A stretch of 9,305 nucleotides of DNA, taken from Acidobacteriota bacterium. GTDB taxonomy: Bacteria; Acidobacteriota; Terriglobia; 20CM-2-55-15. Numbering within the stretch: the first letter of the stretch is position 1; every line of letters begins with the position of its first letter. The translations under genes were made by a program, and so were the position numbers. Positions 5,138 to 9,305 of this stretch are shown piece by piece. The stretch covers positions 604 through 9,908 of the forward strand of contig QHXA01000018.1 of the NCBI GenBank assembly GCA_003222755.1, given 5' to 3'. The notes beneath the pieces are model-generated. The model ran no database searches. It was given only the letters and a program-made list of their open reading frames with translations, and was not told the origin of the DNA.

Positions 5138-7333
5138 TCATCGCGTTGTGACTTGAAACTCGCCTTTCAAGCGGATGTCCTCCGACGAGGCCCCGACCCA
5201 CACATTGAACGCTCCCGGTTCGACCACGAAGGCCTTCTTTCGTGCATCCCAGAACGCGAACCGTTCGGCCGGCACGGAAAAGCTGACGGTCTTCTTCTCT
5301 CCGGGTTTAAGGCTGATCCGCTCAAATGCTACCAACTGCTTCTTCGGTTGTTTCACGCTAGCCTCGACGTCGTGCACGTACAACTGCACAACTTCGTCAC
5401 TGGCACGCTTGCCGCTGTTCTGCACATCGACGCGCACGTTCAATTGCCCATTGCCGGCGAGCCGATTGGGTATGTTGAGGTTCGTATAATCGAAAGTTGT
5501 GTAGCTCAAGCCGTGGCCGAACGGATAGGCGGGCTGGCCGTTGTAATACATGTAGGTGAAACCTTTGGTGATGTCGTATTCGGTCATAGGCGGCAGGTCG
5601 CGATCGGAAGCGTATACCGTATATGGCAGCCTTCCGCCGGGGTTGTAATCACCGAACAATACGTCGGCTACCGCGTTGCCGCCTTCCTCACCTGCCCAAA
5701 ACATATCCAGAACTCCGGGCACATTGGTCCCGCCACCGGCCAGCGATACGGGACCGCCGTTGAGGAGGACAACGGCTGTTTTGGAGTTGGCTGCGAAGAC
5801 CCTTCGCACGAGTTCCATTTGCACCGGTGGCAGGTTCAGCGAAGTGCGGTCAATTCCTTCCCGTTCCAACACTTCGTTGATGCCGACGAACAGGACAGTG
5901 ACGTCCGCTTTCCTTGCAGCCGCGACCGCTTCGGCGTAGCTGGTTTCGGGATTGTCCGACTCGAGAATTCCGCTGCCGCGCGCGTAGAGTACCTCGGTTC
6001 CCGCCGCTACTTTGTTCTTGATCCCGTCCAGTGGTTTGATGAACTTCGATGCGAGGCCGGTGTAATTCGGGCCCGTCTGGGCAAAGTCTGCAAATGGACC
6101 GATCACGGCAATCGTTTTGATCTTGCTCCTGTCCAGCGGCAGAAAATTATCTCTGTTGCTTAACAACACAATAGATTCCTGCGCGCTGCGCAATGCAAGC
6201 CGCCGGTGCGTGGGTGAATCGATCACCTCGGGAGAAATTTTGGTGTAAGCAACCATTTCGGGCGGATCGAACTCACCGAGCCGGAATCTGACTTTCAGCA
6301 CTCGATGCAAAGCTTGGTCAATGTCCTTCTCGGTAAGAAACCCCTGTTGGACCGCTTTCGGCAGCGCCGGAGCGTATGCCCCATTGTCGAGATCGCTGCC
6401 TGCGAGGATCGTTTTTGCAGCGGCCTCTTCCACTGTCTTGTATTTCTGGTGGCCGGTGACAAGCAGTTGTACCGCGCCGCTGTCGGGAACGACGAATCCG
6501 TCGAATTTCCATTCCCCACGCAGTACGTCCATCAACAGCCATTTGTTTTCGGCATTCGGCACGCCGTTGAGAGCGTTGTAAGACGACATGATCGACTGCG
6601 CTTTCCCTTCGACAATGCCTGCCTTGAACTGCGGCAGGTAATACTCCCTCAGGGTGCGCTCGCTCACTTCCGCGTTCAGCTTTTGACGGTCTCGCTCTTG
6701 ATTGTTGACTGCATAATGTTTGAGCGTGGCGGCCAGTTTCAGGTACTTCGGGTCGTCCCCCTGCGTGCCTTTCACATACGCTACCGTGATGCGCGATGCC
6801 AGAAAAGGATCCTCGCCGAAAGCTTCCCAAATGCGGCCCCAGTGCGGGTCGCGGTCGATGTTGATGACCGGTGACCGATAGACGAGCCCGTTATGCCGCA
6901 GCCTCTCCCCGTTTGCCGTGACCGTCACTAGTTGTCCCTGTTGCCCTGGCTCTGTCTTGCCAGGCACGGTGGGCCAGAGGTTATTTATAGCTCTGCCCTC
7001 GTCCGCGATAGCTGCCGCGATGTCATGTACCAACTGCGGATTCCAGGTGGCTGCCATGCTGATCGGCACCGGAAACATGGTTGTGGGCTTCGTCCATACA
7101 ATCCCGTGCAGGCTTTGGTTCCAGCCATTCATTGCCGGGATCTTCAGCCGCTCGATCGCCGGTGCGGTTGTACTCAGCAACGAAGCTTTCTCGTCGAGGG
7201 TCAAGCGGCGGATCAGATCATCGATCCGTTTATCGATCGGTTGCGAAGGGTCCAGGTAAATGGACAGTTGGGCGCTCACTAGGACCGGAAGGGCAACAAC
7301 CAGTATGAGAATGCCGAGCGCGAATCGCCGCAT
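5138..7333 (-). CDS. Exported family 3 glycoside hydrolase (beta-glucosidase/beta-xylosidase-like)
   Basis: This 731-residue protein hydrolyses terminal beta-linked sugars with retention of configuration, probably in the periplasm or outside. Residues 1-21 are a signal peptide (hydrophobic stretch, VSA then QL). The GH3 N-terminal barrel spans about 30-345, with SPVINIDRDPHWGR (about 154-167), FGED (172-175), KHYAVNNQE (205-213) and the nucleophile motif GFVVPDSG with Asp284. The GH3 C-terminal sandwich covers about 385-600 and includes EREGIDRTSLNLP (490-502), which should hold the acid/base Glu. YPFGHGLSYT (603-612) precedes a fibronectin-III-like domain (about 630-731). NQSLHG replaces the NE(A/S)LHG usual in xylosidase-like members. 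Start: AAGGAGG lies six bases before the ATG at 7333 and three before the ATG at 7336. The longer frame to 7381 is rejected because its first residues (MQDSSNFRF) are translated repeat. The upstream neighbour is a codirectional receptor gene, so co-transcription is possible. Glucosidase versus xylosidase cannot be decided from sequence alone. Confidence 0.93.
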   Translation of the reverse strand: MRRFALGILILVVALPVLVSAQLSIYLDPSQPIDKRIDDLIRRLTLDEKASLLSTTAPAIERLKIPAMNGWNQSLHGIVWTKPTTMFPVPISMAATWNPQLVHDIAAAIADEGRAINNLWPTVPGKTEPGQQGQLVTVTANGERLRHNGLVYRSPVINIDRDPHWGRIWEAFGEDPFLASRITVAYVKGTQGDDPKYLKLAATLKHYAVNNQERDRQKLNAEVSERTLREYYLPQFKAGIVEGKAQSIMSSYNALNGVPNAENKWLLMDVLRGEWKFDGFVVPDSGAVQLLVTGHQKYKTVEEAAAKTILAGSDLDNGAYAPALPKAVQQGFLTEKDIDQALHRVLKVRFRLGEFDPPEMVAYTKISPEVIDSPTHRRLALRSAQESIVLLSNRDNFLPLDRSKIKTIAVIGPFADFAQTGPNYTGLASKFIKPLDGIKNKVAAGTEVLYARGSGILESDNPETSYAEAVAAARKADVTVLFVGINEVLEREGIDRTSLNLPPVQMELVRRVFAANSKTAVVLLNGGPVSLAGGGTNVPGVLDMFWAGEEGGNAVADVLFGDYNPGGRLPYTVYASDRDLPPMTEYDITKGFTYMYYNGQPAYPFGHGLSYTTFDYTNLNIPNRLAGNGQLNVRVDVQNSGKRASDEVVQLYVHDVEASVKQPKKQLVAFERISLKPGEKKTVSFSVPAERFAFWDARKKAFVVEPGAFNVWVGASSEDIRLKGEFQVTTR

Positions 7334-7339
7334 CATTTT

Positions 7340-7346
7340 CCTCCTT
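7340..7346 (-). promoter_or_regulatory. Ribosome binding site deciding the GH3 start
   Basis: On the minus strand this reads AAGGAGG, three bases from the ATG at 7336 and six from the ATG at 7333. It lies just outside the palindromic repeat, so the repeat left the translation signal intact. Confidence 0.8.
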
Positions 7347-7356
7347 ACCAGGGGAA

Positions 7357-7459
7357 ATCTGAAATTGGACGAATCCTGCATCTCAGATTGGACTCGGACA
7401 GTCCAATTTGCTATTTCGGATTTCGGATTTGAGATTGCAGGATTCGTCCAATTTCAAAA
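7357..7459. repeat. Repeat family A, self-contained palindromic copy
   Basis: Bases 7360-7380 and 7436-7456 are a perfect 21-bp inverted pair (TGAAATTGGACGAATCC plus TGCA). An inner pair ATTGGAC/GTCCAAT at 7387-7393 and 7401-7407 gives a seven-base loop. The right half (7413-7455) carries a long arm like those at 4585-4627 and 5039-5081; the left half lacks about 20 bases of it. The element fills nearly the whole gap between the receptor stop (7465) and the GH3 ribosome binding site. It would form a strong hairpin in a shared transcript. A long T-run is absent, so it is not called a terminator. Confidence 0.8.
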
Positions 7460-7464
7460 TCTCC

Positions 7465-9305
7465 TCAGAAGATATATTTCAACGCGACCTGTATCTGCCT
7501 TGGATCATTCGAAGTGCTGGTAACCCTTCCACCTGCGGTCGTGTCGATCTGCGTATTGGGCGCATTGAAGTAGGCAGAATTTGGAAGATTGAACGCCTCT
7601 ACCCGGAATTGCAGTTTCGAATTCTCAGTAACCTCAAACTGTTTGAACAGGGAGACATTCACAGTTCCTTGTATATCGCCTCTCAGGATGTTCCCGCCGG
7701 CGTTGCCATAGGTGAATGCATCGGGCACGACAAAAGCGCTCTTGTCGAACCAAGCAGACGGAGTGGCGTTCTCGAGTTTGCCCGAGCCAATGCGGTTGGG
7801 CCGCTGGCTCCCAACACCTGTATTGGCGACATCGCGGGAAATTGTGGGGCTGAAAGGCAAGCCGCTTCGGAAATTGATCAGACCCTGCAATTGCCAGCCT
7901 CCGGCGATGGCGCTAAGAGTTCCTGCTTTGCCGCCCAGGAATCGCTTGCCTTTGCCGACTGGCAACTCGTACCCGGAGCTGAACGCAAAGTTATGCGGGA
8001 CATCAAAGCTGGAGAGTGCCTTGTCATGAACGTAGTTTCCCCCAGCTTGTGGAGTCGCCTGATTGGTAATGCTCTTGGAGAAGGTGTAGGACGCAAGGTA
8101 CCAGAAACCAGGAGACCGTTTCTGGAGTTTCCCTTGGAAGGAGTGATAGCTGCTCGACATTCCCTGAGTGTTGACGGTCATGTTGCCGAATCGCGTGTAC
8201 GGCCGCCGCGACTGAATGCTCCCAGAACCCGCCGGTGGCAGGTTAATGGCCACGCCTTCACCCAGGAACAAACCGCGGGTGCCTACATAATTGACTTCCG
8301 CCACCATGCTGGTCGAAACCTGCTGCTGAAGGCCAAAGTTCCACTTCTGGTCGTAACCCATGCGTGCTTTCAGCGGGATGGGATTCCAGTTCAATGCCGA
8401 GATGGAAGAGCCAAACGGCGCACCGAGGAAGAAATTCGCCGTCGTGCGCGTAGGAATGACGTTCGTGACGGCGTTCACGGTTTCGCTAAGACTGAATGGA
8501 AGGAAGTTGAAATTCAGCCGTCCGCTCGTGCCTTCGACTTCGTAGAAGATGCCATATCCTCCACGAATGACCGTGCCCTCTCGCAACGGCCGCCACGCGA
8601 AGCCGAGGCGGGGCGCAAACTGGTGCGCATCGTTTTCGGTGACAGTTATCGGCACGCCAGCCTGTCTGGTGGTCTGGATCAAGTCCCCATATAAGGCGTA
8701 TCCCACCCGCGCCAGAGGCTGAGCATCGAGATCGATCTTGTCGCTGGCGCTGGAGACGATGATCGATTTCGCCCGCGACGGATCAAACGCCGCCGCCTGG
8801 TTCCGATACCCCGTCAGCCAGGGCGTGTATTCATACCGCAAGCCGAGATTCAACGTGAGCCTGTTGGTGGCCTTCAGATCATCCTGAACGAAGAAATGCC
8901 AGTAGGTCCCAATTCCGCCCCACCAGGTCGCTGCATTCGATCGTGACACGTTGGCCGGGTAGCCGAGCATCCAATCCGCGAACCCGTCGCCCGTTGTCGA
9001 CGAAGAGAGCGGATCCTGTGACATGACGCCTGTATAGCTAAAGCTTCCATTGTGAGTGCGTGAGTCGGTGAACAGGATGTTTCGTCGATAGATTCTCGTT
9101 CCGAACTTTAGAATGTGCCTGCCTTTCAGCCAAGTCAGGTTGTCGCTGATCTCGTATACGCTGCGGTCCTGCCATTTCGGCCGGCCATCACCGGCATTTC
9201 CCGAAAAGCCGGTGTAGCCCGAAAATGAAAAGGCGGGCAGCGACGAGATATTCGCCTCCTGAACACTCTCCAATCCCGTTATGCCCGCCTCCTGATTAAA
9301 CTGGC
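7465..9305 (-). CDS. Oar-like TonB-dependent receptor, C-terminal beta-barrel part (5' end outside window)
   Basis: The frame is open to the right edge: residues QFNQEAGITG precede LESVQEANISSLPAFSFSGY, so the true start lies beyond 9305. About 613 residues are seen, all from the barrel of an Oar-like receptor. They include ISDNLTWLKGRHILKFGTRI, FFVQDDLKATNRLTLNLGLR followed by YEYTPW, HQFAPRLGFAWRP, WYLASYTFSKSITNQ and FRVEAFNLPNSAYFNAPNT. The end is LKYIF with a C-terminal Phe, typical of outer-membrane barrels. The missing part should carry the signal peptide, the carboxypeptidase-regulatory-like domain and the plug. It is a different subfamily from the receptor at 831-3962: the two share architecture but little obvious local sequence. 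It lies directly upstream of the GH3 gene on the same strand with about 130 bases between them, so a link with uptake of glycoside breakdown products is plausible but not shown. Confidence 0.92.
   Translation of the reverse strand, partial: QFNQEAGITGLESVQEANISSLPAFSFSGYTGFSGNAGDGRPKWQDRSVYEISDNLTWLKGRHILKFGTRIYRRNILFTDSRTHNGSFSYTGVMSQDPLSSSTTGDGFADWMLGYPANVSRSNAATWWGGIGTYWHFFVQDDLKATNRLTLNLGLRYEYTPWLTGYRNQAAAFDPSRAKSIIVSSASDKIDLDAQPLARVGYALYGDLIQTTRQAGVPITVTENDAHQFAPRLGFAWRPLREGTVIRGGYGIFYEVEGTSGRLNFNFLPFSLSETVNAVTNVIPTRTTANFFLGAPFGSSISALNWNPIPLKARMGYDQKWNFGLQQQVSTSMVAEVNYVGTRGLFLGEGVAINLPPAGSGSIQSRRPYTRFGNMTVNTQGMSSSYHSFQGKLQKRSPGFWYLASYTFSKSITNQATPQAGGNYVHDKALSSFDVPHNFAFSSGYELPVGKGKRFLGGKAGTLSAIAGGWQLQGLINFRSGLPFSPTISRDVANTGVGSQRPNRIGSGKLENATPSAWFDKSAFVVPDAFTYGNAGGNILRGDIQGTVNVSLFKQFEVTENSKLQFRVEAFNLPNSAYFNAPNTQIDTTAGGRVTSTSNDPRQIQVALKYIF

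Noticed and set aside
5153..6163. 336-residue open frame antisense to the GH3 gene
   Set aside because: It is a shadow of the GH3 coding strand. The opposite strand has all conserved GH3 motifs and a strong ribosome binding site.
7408..8694. 428-residue open frame antisense to the second receptor
   Set aside because: It starts in the repeat and runs opposite a clear beta-barrel receptor gene. No protein-family motifs are visible, so it is a codon-bias shadow.
9271..9273. TTG at this position as the start of the second receptor
   Set aside because: The frame continues upstream to the window edge with receptor-like sequence (QFNQEAGITG), so the gene is simply cut by the window.

Overview
The window looks like chromosomal DNA of a soil-type member of the Acidobacteriota (Solibacter/Bryobacter-like). 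This is inferred from two large Oar-like TonB-dependent receptors, a secreted family 3 glycoside hydrolase, a moderately high G+C content and many palindromic intergenic repeats. No rRNA, tRNA or CRISPR array is visible.

Layout. Bases 1-236 are the 3' end of a group II intron. They hold a frameshifted C-terminal piece of its reverse transcriptase/maturase, then RNA domains V and VI, with a predicted intron end near 236. Bases 237-830 are non-coding and contain two hairpin structures and a 143-bp palindromic repeat. Bases 831-3962 (+) encode a complete Oar-like outer-membrane receptor. Bases 3846-4181 (-) hold a small gene remnant that has lost its 3' end against the receptor gene. Bases 4319-4852 (+) are a ribbon-helix-helix antitoxin-like gene with no toxin partner; its reading frame now runs into repeat DNA. 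Bases 4585-5081 are a nested palindrome built from at least two repeat families. Bases 5138-7333 (-) encode an exported GH3 beta-glucosidase/beta-xylosidase. A further repeat copy (about 7357-7459) fills the gap between this gene and a second Oar-like receptor gene on the minus strand (7465-9305), whose 5' end lies outside the window.

How the genes may work together. The second receptor and the GH3 enzyme are codirectional and could be co-transcribed, with the palindromic repeat lying in the transcript between them. A plausible but unproven reading is a small carbohydrate-scavenging locus: the exported GH3 enzyme trims oligosaccharides or glycosides, and the receptors import products or related ligands through the outer membrane. 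No SusD-like protein, sugar regulator or inner-membrane transporter is present. The rest of the window (intron remnant, orphan antitoxin, truncated small gene, nested repeats) looks like an accessory region shaped by repeated insertion and decay. I did not find a convincing new multi-gene system. The most unusual items are the nested palindrome, its capture of the antitoxin reading frame, and the intron 3' end.
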